Assembly (NCBI GenBank): GCA_964487555.1
Contig: CAZART010000017.1
Coordinates: 1-59,629, forward strand
Length of the DNA stretch: 59,629 nt
Source: CAZART01 sp964487555
GTDB taxonomy: Bacteria > Bacteroidota > Rhodothermia > Rhodothermales > VXPQ01
Reading direction: 5' to 3'
The notes beneath the pieces were generated by a model. That model was not told where the DNA came from and did not search any database. It worked only from the letters and a program-made list of their open reading frames with translations. Positions 33,445 to 42,433 of the stretch are shown in pieces; position 1 is the stretch's first letter; each line of letters starts with the position of its first letter. The position numbers were made by a program, and so were the translations under genes.

Positions 33445-34605
33445 GTGCGCATCCTTTTCGTATCTCACTCTTTCCCGCCGACCGACCGCCCTCTGTCGAA
33501 TGTCGGTGGTATGCAGCGGGTGGCGACGGATCTATTCACTGCGCTGCACGAGCACGACGCGGTAGCTCTCCGTTCGTCGGTGCTTCGTAGCTCATGGCGC
33601 TGGACGCACGTGAAGACGGTTCCCTTCATGGCGAGCACGCTCTGGAAAATTTATCAGATGGCTGAACGGCGCGAGATCGATGCCGTCCTCTTTTCATCCA
33701 TGGTCACCGCGACGCTTGCGAGCCCCCTGCGAAAGCATCTCCGTCGACACAACGTCGCCACGGCCGCAATCGTTCACGGCCGGGACGTCACGCTGAACAT
33801 TGCTCCGTACCAGCGCTTCGTTCCGCGCGTGTTTTCAGCGCTCGATGCGGTTCTGCCGGTAAGCCGAGCCACGGGAGAAGCTTGCCTGCAGCGTGGCCTG
33901 CCTGGAGATAAGCTTTTCGTCGTTCCAAATGGCGTGGCCGTCCATCGATTCAATGGGGCATCGCAAACGGCCGCAAGAACGGAGCTGCTCGAACGATTCG
34001 CAGGAAGTGATCTGCCGGATCGCGGACTCCTGCTCTGCAGTGTCGGCCGGCAGGTCAAGCGAAAAGGCTTCGCGTGGTTTATCCGAAACGTGATGCCGTT
34101 GCTGCCACACGACGTTCACTATTGGCTGGCGGGCGAAGGTCCTGAAGCTGAAAACATCCTGGCCGCCGCCAGGCAGAAAGGCCTTGCCGATCGTGTCCGC
34201 CTAGTCGGCCGCGTCTCTGAACACGACCTCGGGATGCTCTATGCGGGATCGGATCTTTTCGTGATGCCCAATATCCCCGTCGTCGGAGACATGGAGGGAT
34301 TCGGTGTCGTGATGTTGGAGGCGGGACTCTCGGGTCTACCCACGATCGGGGCACGCCTGGAAGGCATCTCCGACGTTATCGAAGAAGGTAAGAATGGCCA
34401 TCTCGTAAGAAGCGGCGACGCGTGGGGCTTCTCTGAGGCCGTCATGCATTATTACCGTGAGGATGCCCGCCTCCAGGCGGCAAGCGAACGCGCCGCATAC
34501 CATGTGCGAAGCCGATACAGCTGGCAAGCCGTGGCCGACCAATACGTGGATGTGCTCCACCAACTGAGACCCGCTCTACCAACGGCGGAAAAGGCGATCG
34601 CCTGA
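33445..34605 (+). CDS. glycosyltransferase family 4
   Basis: 386 aa from a GTG at 33445, directly at the start of the fold (VRILFVSHSFPPTDRP). The frame extends upstream to 33337 inside the previous gene, but those residues are low-complexity. GT-B features: GGMQRVATDLFTAL at the N-terminus, VHGRDVTLNIAPYQR, VLPVSRATGEACL with VVPNGVAVHRF, CSVGRQVKRKGFAWF, and the donor-binding FVMPNIPVVGDMEGFGVVMLEAGLSGLPTI with the EX7E pair. Acceptor unknown. It is the second gene of a two-gene unit and is convergent with the RND exporter. Confidence 0.88.
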   Translation: MRILFVSHSFPPTDRPLSNVGGMQRVATDLFTALHEHDAVALRSSVLRSSWRWTHVKTVPFMASTLWKIYQMAERREIDAVLFSSMVTATLASPLRKHLRRHNVATAAIVHGRDVTLNIAPYQRFVPRVFSALDAVLPVSRATGEACLQRGLPGDKLFVVPNGVAVHRFNGASQTAARTELLERFAGSDLPDRGLLLCSVGRQVKRKGFAWFIRNVMPLLPHDVHYWLAGEGPEAENILAAARQKGLADRVRLVGRVSEHDLGMLYAGSDLFVMPNIPVVGDMEGFGVVMLEAGLSGLPTIGARLEGISDVIEEGKNGHLVRSGDAWGFSEAVMHYYREDARLQAASERAAYHVRSRYSWQAVADQYVDVLHQLRPALPTAEKAIA

Positions 34606-34614
34606 CTTTAGCCG

Positions 34615-34631
34615 ACCGTTCTCACAACGGT
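34615..34631 (+). terminator. weak hairpin between convergent glycosyltransferase and exporter genes
   Basis: ACCGTT (34615-34620) pairs with AACGGT (34626-34631) around a 5-nt loop, followed by only two further T residues. It lies 9 nt after the glycosyltransferase stop. The stem is short and the T-run poor, so this is a weak terminator call. Confidence 0.3.
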
Positions 34632-34676
34632 TTCCCGCGGCGACCAATTACCCTCGGACCTCATCTCCTCGTATAG

Positions 34677-37244
34677 TCAGCCGGAAACGACACTCGACTC
34701 ATGGGCCAGCGGCATTTCTTCGCGCCTCGCCTCGGGTTTCGACCGCGGCGCCGACGAACGGCTCTCGATCCATTGCAGCAGCGCGGGAAGGAATAATAGC
34801 GCAGCCAACAGCGTCATTCCGATCCCGACTATAGCGAGCTCGCCGATCGTCTTAAGACCCGGATGAAAGCTGAGTAGTAGTCCGCCGAAGCCGATCATCG
34901 TGGTGACGGATCCCATCGTTATATGCTCGCCCGTATAGCGCAGCACCTTCATGATCGAACCCCATCCCTCTTCTCTATACCGGTGCACCAGGTGCACACC
35001 GGCATCGTTGCCGATGCCCAGGACGGCCGGAAGCACGACGAGATTGTAGAAATTAAGCTTCAGTCCGATCAACTCCATCACCAGAATCATCCAGAGAACG
35101 CCGACGATGAGCGGAACCGTGGCGAGCGCGGCCCAACGAACCGACCCGAAGTTTAGCCACATCAGACCGATCACAATAAGAAAGGTGAGAAAAACCATGT
35201 AGGGCGCCTCCTTCAACATCAATCGGAGCATGTCGGCGGCCACCAGCGACGTGGATGCGGAATGATATATGTCGCCATTCTCAGTCGCGATGGTTCCGAC
35301 ATCGTCCGAGAACGCAATCGACATCCGGCCGTCCGACAAGCCGACGGACGGATAGATCATTACAAACCCGCCAATCTCGCCGGTCTTCGACGTAAACTGG
35401 TTCCGAATGCTCTCCGGCACCTCTTCCACCGTCAGCGCCTCCGTCGTCTGGGCCGCGCGGCGAAGGCGATCGATATCGTCACCGGACTCCTGCTGAACGA
35501 ACGGATCGCTCAGGAGATCACGAATTTCAGCGATCCGATCGAGCTTGTGCTGCTTCCCTTCCGGTGACATCGGGAAACGGTCCTGAATCGACTCGACTCG
35601 CTCGATCGTCGGCGTCTCATCCTGAGCGGCGTGGCGGCGCAAAGCCTCCACTACCTGCCTCGTCTCGCTTGGATCATCGACCATCACGTAGGCGGGATTG
35701 GTGCCACGCTTCGGATACACGCTGCGGACCAGATCACGCTTTACCTCATAGGAAGGATACTCCGGATCGAGGGCACCGAAGTCGTAGTGAAACCCGACGC
35801 TCGGTAAAAACGCGAGCGCTGCGACAACGGCCGCGATGCTCGCCAGCACGATGCCCTTTGAGCCGGGGAACGTCCGGCGGCGGCCGTTCCCGGACGTCGC
35901 TACCGCCGTGGACCCTAGATTCAGAAGTCCGAAGCGCTCCATCAGCACCAACAGCGCCGGGAGCACCATGGTCATAGCAAGGAGCGCCAATATGATACCT
36001 GTGCCGGCGATGAAACCGAATTCACTGAAGCCCCTGAAGTCGGCGAGCATCAATACATACAGCGCTGCGGCCGTCGTGAGCGCACCGACCGCGATGGCCT
36101 GTCCCGTGCTCGTAAACGTCACCTCGGCGGCCCGTTGCGGCGCGAGTCCGCGCCCGCGCTCTTCCGTGTAGCGTGCGAAGAAATGGATGCCGTAATCAAT
36201 GCCAAGCCCGAAGAGAACGAGACCCAGCGTGGACGTCATCAAGTTCAGCGTGTCGTACGCCAGATACGCCACGCCGAAGGTCCACGTCAGGCTCATCAGC
36301 AGCGGCGTTCCGATAAGTACAGCCAACAGCGGCGTACGCACAATTATTCCGAAAAGGGCTCGCGAAGAATACCGGTGCCCCGCTCGGGCGGTGTAACCCT
36401 TATAGAGGAAGTAGAGAACGACGAGCAGAAGCACCGCCGTTACTCCCGAGGCAAATGATCGGAATACGTCGTCCGTGACCGCACGCACTTCGACAAGCTG
36501 CCGCATGAGACGCCCCGCGAGCGTGACTTCGACTCCGGGTTCGTACGCGCCGGGGTTCATTTCGTCCACGAGACGTTCCAGGTCGTCGTACATCCGCTGG
36601 ATGAAGCCTACGTTGGTCTGCGACCCTGCAGGGTAGAAGCGCAGCACCATAATGGTGCTGTCTTCGTTGATCGGATACTGTTTTCCGACGACGCGGGTGT
36701 ACACTTCTTCAAGATCCCGCTCGAGATCAAATCCTGAAGCTTCGCCCTCTACTTCCTCGTCTTCGTCAAGATCAAAAAAGAACGGATTTGCCTCCAGCTT
36801 CGCGTCCCGAATCGTGCCTCGGAGATAGCTTTCAAGGCTGTCGAGCTCGGCATCCGTCGCAAAATACAGCGCGTTGTTCTCGAGGAACTCAGTGTCTTTC
36901 TTGTAATCGACGCGGGTGAGGTAGGGCTCGCCGGTCGTTTCGTCACTTAACGCGAGCGCGCGAGGAATGAATTCCTCGGCGAAAGCCCTGTTGGCGTCAA
37001 ACGAAGAACTCTGCAGCACGACGTCCGCCGTGGTTTCGCTGCCGACCGTATCGCGAAGCTTCTCCAGCGCCTGTACACTCGGATAGCTCTGGGGAATGAG
37101 ATTGGAAAAATCAGTATCGATGCGCAGCTGCCGCGCGAAATAGAAGCCGACTATCGACAAAATGAGGGCAATGGTCAATGCGACGCCCGCGCGCTCCGTC
37201 GCAAAGCGGATCATCGGCCCGAATTTTTCAAAAAATCTATTCAT
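34677..37244 (-). CDS. RND/MMPL-family exporter
   Basis: 855 aa. The duplicated RND plan is visible: an N-terminal helix (about 20-36), a large periplasmic loop, five to six helices (about 268-440), a second large loop and a second bundle (about 680-830). Helix 4 has FGLGIDYGIHFFARYTEE, with the aspartate used in proton coupling, and the second half has GIGNDAGVHLVHRYREE in the matching place. This HpnN/MMPL-like branch exports lipids such as hopanoids or glycolipids; the cargo here is unknown. The first periplasmic loop carries a very acidic stretch (about 160-185, LDEDEEVEGEASGFDLE). A DUF3047 gene lies 29 nt upstream on the same strand. Confidence 0.87.
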   Translation of the reverse strand: MNRFFEKFGPMIRFATERAGVALTIALILSIVGFYFARQLRIDTDFSNLIPQSYPSVQALEKLRDTVGSETTADVVLQSSSFDANRAFAEEFIPRALALSDETTGEPYLTRVDYKKDTEFLENNALYFATDAELDSLESYLRGTIRDAKLEANPFFFDLDEDEEVEGEASGFDLERDLEEVYTRVVGKQYPINEDSTIMVLRFYPAGSQTNVGFIQRMYDDLERLVDEMNPGAYEPGVEVTLAGRLMRQLVEVRAVTDDVFRSFASGVTAVLLLVVLYFLYKGYTARAGHRYSSRALFGIIVRTPLLAVLIGTPLLMSLTWTFGVAYLAYDTLNLMTSTLGLVLFGLGIDYGIHFFARYTEERGRGLAPQRAAEVTFTSTGQAIAVGALTTAAALYVLMLADFRGFSEFGFIAGTGIILALLAMTMVLPALLVLMERFGLLNLGSTAVATSGNGRRRTFPGSKGIVLASIAAVVAALAFLPSVGFHYDFGALDPEYPSYEVKRDLVRSVYPKRGTNPAYVMVDDPSETRQVVEALRRHAAQDETPTIERVESIQDRFPMSPEGKQHKLDRIAEIRDLLSDPFVQQESGDDIDRLRRAAQTTEALTVEEVPESIRNQFTSKTGEIGGFVMIYPSVGLSDGRMSIAFSDDVGTIATENGDIYHSASTSLVAADMLRLMLKEAPYMVFLTFLIVIGLMWLNFGSVRWAALATVPLIVGVLWMILVMELIGLKLNFYNLVVLPAVLGIGNDAGVHLVHRYREEGWGSIMKVLRYTGEHITMGSVTTMIGFGGLLLSFHPGLKTIGELAIVGIGMTLLAALLFLPALLQWIESRSSAPRSKPEARREEMPLAHESSVVSG

Positions 37245-37273
37245 CAGTCGTTCTCTCGTTCACCGTTCGGCAA

Positions 37274-37987
37274 CTACTTGACCAGCATATGAATCGTCAA
37301 GTTGTCGAAATCGACTTCGCCGATCGACTTAGTATTGTCCGAATCACTCCACAACGTCACCGTATATGGATCTTCCGGCGGAGCTCCGCCGAATAGCCGC
37401 TTGTAATCATCGACGACGTTTCGCTCTACGTGAACCCAGCGTCCCGTCTCGTTCTTCCCGCTCGAGGCTACGATAATCTTCACATTGCCCGTCGAAACGA
37501 CCGTGCCGACCGGAAGCAAAGTGCTATACGTGTACTTTATACTAAGCGGCCGGCCAAGCCAATCCGTCTTCGAAAAGGAGACGTAAACCGCTCCTCCGGT
37601 GTCGTTTACGGTGTCTTCGCTGGCTCCGGCCGGAAGACGAAGCGCTCGCCAGTCCCAGCTAAGAATCGGATACTGCGATAGGCGCCAATCTAGTTTGGAC
37701 GATGGCAGCGAAACCCGCTGGGCCTGTCCCTCCGTGTATCCGCGGACAAACTTATTTCCACGCTCTGCGACCACGTAGAACTTTTCTTTATCGTTCATGA
37801 ACGGCTCAAGCGGCTTGAACGTACGGTCCGTTGTGGCTAAGAATCGCCAGTTTTTCGGCCACTTTCCCGGCGTATCCGCCTCGAAGTCTTCGAGCACGAC
37901 CGCAGCCTCCGTCGTGTCGGCGGGGACGTTTTGATACGGCGATGCAGCTACGAGAGCAAGTGTCAGTATGGTTAAATGCAATCGCAT
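37274..37987 (-). CDS. DUF3047 secreted protein
   Basis: 237 aa. A signal peptide (MRLHLTILTLALVAASPYQ) precedes a beta-rich domain. The DUF3047 pattern is visible: LEDFEADTPGKWPKNW, then YPILSWDWRALRLPAGASEDT, the VYVSF strand, and near the end RWVHVERNVVDDYKRLFG with a final TLWSDSDNTKSIGEVDFDNL strand pair. The family has no assigned function; the fold recalls carbohydrate-binding jelly rolls. It is periplasmic or outer-membrane facing. Being 29 nt upstream of the exporter, it may help deliver or receive exported material; that is inference from position. Confidence 0.8.
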   Translation of the reverse strand: MRLHLTILTLALVAASPYQNVPADTTEAAVVLEDFEADTPGKWPKNWRFLATTDRTFKPLEPFMNDKEKFYVVAERGNKFVRGYTEGQAQRVSLPSSKLDWRLSQYPILSWDWRALRLPAGASEDTVNDTGGAVYVSFSKTDWLGRPLSIKYTYSTLLPVGTVVSTGNVKIIVASSGKNETGRWVHVERNVVDDYKRLFGGAPPEDPYTVTLWSDSDNTKSIGEVDFDNLTIHMLVK

Positions 37988-38115
37988 GCGCGCACGACTT
38001 CCGTCATTAGTCTTCTTTTACGAAGGGTGATCGTAGGTGAGCGAATGTTCATTTACGTCGACCTCCCTCGAGGACGTTGTTGAACTCAAGATCGATGCCA
38101 ATCGCGGCAGATTGA

Positions 38116-39135
38116 TCAACTATTCAAGGGGAGGGCGATTTCGGCGTCCGTTTCGGCACTTCCGGCATACATCACGTCTTCCGTAGCTTCCTCGCGTTCT
38201 GCTTCATTGTACAGGGACTGACGCTCCCTCCATACGGTTGTCGTGAATAGCACGACGTTAAGAACGCGGTCCACGGCGCTGCGAACCAGCAGCATGCTTA
38301 CCACCGGTGCAACCGGAATGGCCAATAACGGCGAGAGGCCGGCCCCCGCGGTCACAAAGACCAGGTCGCTGGACGGCAGGAACGGAATTCTGTTGATCAG
38401 TATGGATACGGCTAAAAGGATGGCCCAGGTTTCGAAAGGAGCAGATGGCAGCACCACCCACCACTGCGCAATCAACAGCGCGTTTCCGACGAGAAATCGC
38501 GATAGATGGACGGCCCCGATCGCTGCAATAACCTGCCGCGGAAGTGCGAAGATTACGTTCCGAAACCGATAGATGAGCGCCCCAATTAACATCGCGGCAG
38601 ATAGGACAATGCCCATGTAGATCGGCCGGGGATTCTCCATAATCAGCCCAGGCTGAAGCTGCCCGGCCGCCGTCAGACCCAGCAGGATTAACACGGCAGC
38701 TCCGATGGAGGCTGCCGAGGAGAGGATCAGATTATCCTTTATCGTAGCCATGATCTCGCGCCCGGGTTTCGATATTCGGTCCTTGGCCCACATGAAGAAG
38801 TAGACCTCGCCCGAATAGCCGATGACGTCGACATTGAGGACGCGCTTACGAATCATGATCGGCAGGCAGTCCCGCAGGCGAAGATGCCACAGCCGTCCAT
38901 AAATCAGCGATTCGGTGACCGGGAGCAGCAGGTACATCGCCAGCAGGATGACGTAATACAGCGGCTGCGTCGGAAGCGACATCCAGATGTCCTTCCATCC
39001 AATGCCGGAGAGCTGATAGAGCAGCAGCGCTACGATCCCGGCGATAAAAACGCCGCGTGTGTATCGAATGAGGCGTCGTCCCCCGGTTGTCCGTGCGAAC
39101 GCTTCCCAGCGATCGTATGTCAATTTCAGGTGCAT
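38116..39135 (-). CDS. polytopic membrane protein of unknown function
   Basis: 339 aa from the ATG at 39135; a GTG at 39174 would add 13 residues. Around seven or eight hydrophobic helices. The plan and the polar motifs between helices (ESLIYGRLWHLRL, GYSGEVYFFMWAKDR, then SILINRIPFLPSSDLVFVTAGAGLSPL) recall lysylphosphatidylglycerol synthase/flippase-type (UPF0104) membrane proteins, but length and motif match are loose. The C-terminal tail is acidic and soluble. It lies upstream of the DUF3047 gene on the same strand with a 128-nt gap, and divergent from the HTTM cluster. Confidence 0.65.
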   Translation of the reverse strand: MHLKLTYDRWEAFARTTGGRRLIRYTRGVFIAGIVALLLYQLSGIGWKDIWMSLPTQPLYYVILLAMYLLLPVTESLIYGRLWHLRLRDCLPIMIRKRVLNVDVIGYSGEVYFFMWAKDRISKPGREIMATIKDNLILSSAASIGAAVLILLGLTAAGQLQPGLIMENPRPIYMGIVLSAAMLIGALIYRFRNVIFALPRQVIAAIGAVHLSRFLVGNALLIAQWWVVLPSAPFETWAILLAVSILINRIPFLPSSDLVFVTAGAGLSPLLAIPVAPVVSMLLVRSAVDRVLNVVLFTTTVWRERQSLYNEAEREEATEDVMYAGSAETDAEIALPLNS

Positions 39136-39451
39136 CAAGAGAGTGCGGCAAGATATATTTGGTGTACAACCCACGCCGCTGGAGACGGTGCCGAAAACAT
39201 TACGAAGAAATGTCTAGTCTTTAGAATGCTGTCCCCTCTCCACGAGAAGAGATGGACGCGCCGTCGAGATCCGAGAATGCTTGGGACGGCCACCTCCCGG
39301 TCAGGATCCCGCACGAAAACTCGACGTGCAAGCCAATGGCACGGATCGCGCCCGCGCTGTCGAAGGTCGAAGGTCGAAATGTCGGCACATCACTGTGCTC
39401 GACCGTTAGGTAATACGCATCACTCATTAAGCCCCCACTGAAATACCACAC
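39136..39451. other. intergenic region between divergent membrane-protein genes
   Basis: A 316-nt stretch between two divergent transcription units. On the plus strand TATATTTG (39154-39161) is an exact -7 TAnnTTTG match, but no TTG lies 19-20 nt upstream. On the minus strand the overlapping TATCTTG-like word is a candidate for the membrane-protein gene. GAAGGTCGAAGGTCGAAAT near 39362 repeats a 7-nt unit. No RNA gene or terminator is visible. Confidence 0.35.
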
Positions 39452-39922
39452 GTGAATCCCAACCGACGTGCCGGACGTGTCGTTGTCTTTGCACTGGTCG
39501 CCTACGGTGCTCTCGTGGGTGCCAATCTCGGCGAGTTCTGGCCCTTCAGCATCTATCCCATGTTCTCCCAGGGAGGCAATCCGTGGTCGAGGTCCGTCGT
39601 ACGTGACGTGACCGAGGCCGACAGCATTTTCTGGGACAGTCATTCCTTCGCCGAACTGCCCGGCGAGCCGTATCCGCTTCTCGATCACGGCGTGGACCCG
39701 ATCGATCTCGCGAACTTCCTCTCGAAGTCGAGTCGCTGGGATGACCAACGAGTCGCCGGCCTCCACAATATGTTTGCTGCCCACACGCTGGAGGAGCGGA
39801 AGCTGTTGGTGATGCGCGTGAATGGCCGCATCACGCCTGAAGACTCGGTGACCTTCGAATTTGTCCCATATGCGCTGCTGACGTCCGAGACGTCTACGCT
39901 GAACCCGTCGCTTCCACGATGA
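39452..39922 (+). CDS. small membrane-anchored protein with EFWPFS-MFS signature
   Basis: 156 aa from a GTG. One N-terminal helix (about 9-27), then the signature EFWPFSIYPMFS (28-39) and a soluble domain of some 115 residues, probably periplasmic. I know no family name for it. The same signature, as EFYPFTGMQMFS, follows a helix near the C-terminus of the 594-aa HTTM-like protein 4 kb downstream, so the two appear homologous over this part. Its stop overlaps the start of the next gene as ATGA, so the HTTM-like protein that follows is translationally coupled and probably its partner. Confidence 0.7.
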   Translation: MNPNRRAGRVVVFALVAYGALVGANLGEFWPFSIYPMFSQGGNPWSRSVVRDVTEADSIFWDSHSFAELPGEPYPLLDHGVDPIDLANFLSKSSRWDDQRVAGLHNMFAAHTLEERKLLVMRVNGRITPEDSVTFEFVPYALLTSETSTLNPSLPR

Positions 39923-40809
39923 ATCTCCTGCGCAACCTCTTCGAGTTTGACAAACCCCAGACCAGGGGGGAGCTCATCTTCTTTAAGATGTTCGAGCTTT
40001 TTATTCTCTGGGCCGTCGTTAATCTCGCCTGGTCCTGGGGATCCTACATCTTGCGAATTTCCGACGTGGTTCTTCCCCTTGGGATTGCGCGGTACGTGGA
40101 CGTTAGCTTCATGTTCGACCATCATCTGTCCGTCGTCAACGCCGTCCTCATCACGGGCCTCATGGTGGCGGGCTTCTTTCGTCTAACGAAATATGCATAC
40201 GCCGCTGCATTCCTGCTGCTGCATCTTCAATACGCGGCGCGCTACAGTCTGGGTGAGATCCCCCACAGTTCGAACATGGTGGGAATGACGCTGCTGGGCC
40301 TCAGTCTGGCGATGCTCGTTTTTTCCGGTGATCTGCATCGACGGCGCTTTACCCTCGGATTTACCTATTTCTTTGTGGGTTTAGGCTACACGCTGTCGGG
40401 TTTTTCCAAACTCATCGGCACAGGGATCACATGGCCGGACGGAAGGCATCTTTGGATGTGGATCAACGAGAAGAGCATCGACGCCTTCGCCAAGACCGGC
40501 ATCCTCGACTTCAGTCCACTGCAGGAGTTGGCGCTGAGCGCGTATCCGATTGCCACGCTGTTCCTTCTGTTCGGCCTTCTGACGGAACTGTTCGCGTTCC
40601 TCTCCTGGTGGAAAAAATTCAGGATGCCGGTATATGTGGCGGTGATTTGCCTCCACATAGGCATCTATCTCGTAATGAACATTTTCTTCCGGCTCGCGAC
40701 CTATGAGTTGATTCTTCTTGCCTTTCCGTGGTCTGCCTGGCTTGACCGCCTAACAAGCCGCGCTTCTTGGATGAACGTACTCGAGCGTGTCAGCGTCAGG
40801 TTTGCCTGA
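39919..40809 (+). CDS. HTTM/VKGC-like membrane protein
   Basis: 296 aa, about eight hydrophobic helices. The helix with GLGYTLSGFSKLIGTGITWPDG and the next one with LLTELFAFLSW and VYVAVICLHIGIYLVMNIFF fit the HTTM (horizontally transferred transmembrane) domain, related to the membrane part of vitamin K-dependent gamma-carboxylase. In HTTM proteins the sequence S-K-L...W and the following His are typical. The soluble carboxylase part is absent, so gamma-carboxylation is not implied. It overlaps the 156-aa gene by 4 nt. A second, longer HTTM-like protein lies at 42434-44218. Confidence 0.72.
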   Translation: MNLLRNLFEFDKPQTRGELIFFKMFELFILWAVVNLAWSWGSYILRISDVVLPLGIARYVDVSFMFDHHLSVVNAVLITGLMVAGFFRLTKYAYAAAFLLLHLQYAARYSLGEIPHSSNMVGMTLLGLSLAMLVFSGDLHRRRFTLGFTYFFVGLGYTLSGFSKLIGTGITWPDGRHLWMWINEKSIDAFAKTGILDFSPLQELALSAYPIATLFLLFGLLTELFAFLSWWKKFRMPVYVAVICLHIGIYLVMNIFFRLATYELILLAFPWSAWLDRLTSRASWMNVLERVSVRFA

Positions 40810-40867
40810 ACGCACGACCGCCGATCCGCAATGTTTGACCGACCCGCACGCCTTCGTACCCTCCCCG

Positions 40868-41614
40868 ATGACGGACAAGTTCACGCTGCAATCCGAGCAG
40901 TACGAGTTCCCGTATCACTATCTCGTCGATCTGGATTCCCGGACGTTCGTCAAGAACCTCGATTGGGGGCTGGACTACCTGACATATGTGGAAAAGGTGC
41001 TCGATCTCACCAGGAAGTATTTGACGAGCGACGTGCTCGACGTAGGCTGCGGCGACGGGTATCTACTCTACAGTCTTGTCCGTGGCAGTGGTTTTGACGC
41101 ACGCGTCAAGGCGGTCGGTATAGACGTCGACGAGAAGGCGGTCAAGTTTGCGCAGGCCTTTTCTCACGACCTTCCGGTTTCGTTCCGCGTGGAGGATATC
41201 GCCGAATATGACGAAAAATTCAGCCTCATCACCACCGTGGAGACGCTGGAGCACATTCCGGATGAGGCGTTGCAGGCCTTCACCGGCCACATGGATCGAT
41301 TATTGAGCGAACGCGGCGTACTGATCGTATCGGTACCTTCAAAGGTGCGGAAGGTGATCGAGAAGCATTATCGACACTACGACCTCGGCATGATCCGGGC
41401 CTATTTCCCGGAATACCGCCTCCTCGAGGTTCATTTCGTTACGGCCCGGAAGAATCTCCTCTATCAGATTGTGGCCCGCCTGCTGGCCCATCGCCACTTC
41501 AATCTTAATTTCGGGATTTTTAAACGCCTCCTATTCGCCGTCCACAGTCGCTTGACCAGGGACGTATCTGCGGCGCGGGGAGCACATATCGTGGCCGTAC
41601 TTCAAAAACCTTGA
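40868..41614 (+). CDS. class I SAM-dependent methyltransferase
   Basis: 248 aa from the ATG at 40868; the frame is open upstream to 40787 within the previous gene. The SAM-binding motif I is LDVGCGDGYLLYSL, the acidic strand-2 end is GIDVDEKAVKFA, and motif IV-like TTVETLEHIPDE and the post-IV SVPSKVRKVIEKHYRHYD are typical of ubiE/O-antigen-associated methyltransferases. The acceptor is unknown. It follows the HTTM-like gene with a 58-nt gap and is joined to the TylF-type gene downstream by a 17-nt gap. Confidence 0.85.
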   Translation: MTDKFTLQSEQYEFPYHYLVDLDSRTFVKNLDWGLDYLTYVEKVLDLTRKYLTSDVLDVGCGDGYLLYSLVRGSGFDARVKAVGIDVDEKAVKFAQAFSHDLPVSFRVEDIAEYDEKFSLITTVETLEHIPDEALQAFTGHMDRLLSERGVLIVSVPSKVRKVIEKHYRHYDLGMIRAYFPEYRLLEVHFVTARKNLLYQIVARLLAHRHFNLNFGIFKRLLFAVHSRLTRDVSAARGAHIVAVLQKP

Positions 41615-41631
41615 GAAGCTCGACCAAAACC

Positions 41632-42399
41632 ATGAAGGATTCTCTTTCCATATTGGAACGCCTGCTGAAGCGCATGGGCGTGACGACGGTGGGAAAGGGC
41701 GAGTCGCGCAAATATCTCGTGTTGCCCGATGACTTCGAAAAGGAGCACGTATCCACGTTCCGGCACGTCGAGCCCTACACGATGACGCGGCCGCCGCGGG
41801 TGTACGCTCTCATCGAGGCCGTCAAATACATTGTGCGGAATGGGATCGAGGGGGACTTCGTTGAATGCGGCGTCTGGCGCGGCGGATCGGTAATGGCCAT
41901 GGCGCTGACGCTAATGCGTCTCGGTGAGCGGCGAAGCATCCATCTCTACGATACATTTGCCGGAATGACGACCCCGGGCGCCGGCGACGTCACTACTTCT
42001 GGCGACGCTGCAGCCACCAAATTCGACCTTCTCCGAACCGAAGGCAATACGTCGGATTGGTGCCGATCGAGCCTTCCGGAGGTGCGAGTAAACGTTCTTG
42101 GGACCGGTTACGACGAGTCTCTCTTCTGCTTCCACGAAGGCCGGGTTGAAGATACGCTGCCGGGCAAGGCGCCGGAGAAGATTGCATTGCTTCGCCTCGA
42201 CACCGATTTCTATGAATCAACCAAACACGAACTCGTCCATCTGTATCCCCGGCTGGCGCATGGAGGCGTCCTGATTTTGGACGACTACGGACATTGGAAA
42301 GGGGCCCGCAAGGCGGTCGACGAGTACATCCAGGAACAGGGGTTATCCATCCTCCTGAACCGAATTGATTTTGCCGGCCGAATTGCGGTGAAGCCGTAG
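41632..42399 (+). CDS. TylF/MycF-type O-methyltransferase
   Basis: 255 aa from the ATG at 41632 (a TTG at 41611 would add seven). The TylF family core is clear: GDFVECGVWRGGSVMAMAL for SAM binding, HLYDTFAGM, then LLRLDTDFYESTKHELVHLYPRL and the metal-binding LILDDYGHWKGARKAVDEY, where the DDYG aspartates hold Mg2+. The family methylates hydroxyls of deoxysugars (macrocin O-methyltransferase) and occurs in lipopolysaccharide and other glycan clusters. A sugar acceptor is therefore likely, though unproven here. Confidence 0.88.
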   Translation: MKDSLSILERLLKRMGVTTVGKGESRKYLVLPDDFEKEHVSTFRHVEPYTMTRPPRVYALIEAVKYIVRNGIEGDFVECGVWRGGSVMAMALTLMRLGERRSIHLYDTFAGMTTPGAGDVTTSGDAAATKFDLLRTEGNTSDWCRSSLPEVRVNVLGTGYDESLFCFHEGRVEDTLPGKAPEKIALLRLDTDFYESTKHELVHLYPRLAHGGVLILDDYGHWKGARKAVDEYIQEQGLSILLNRIDFAGRIAVKP

Positions 42400-42433
42400 A
42401 GGCGGACGGCATGGAGGGCGCACCGTATTTGTC

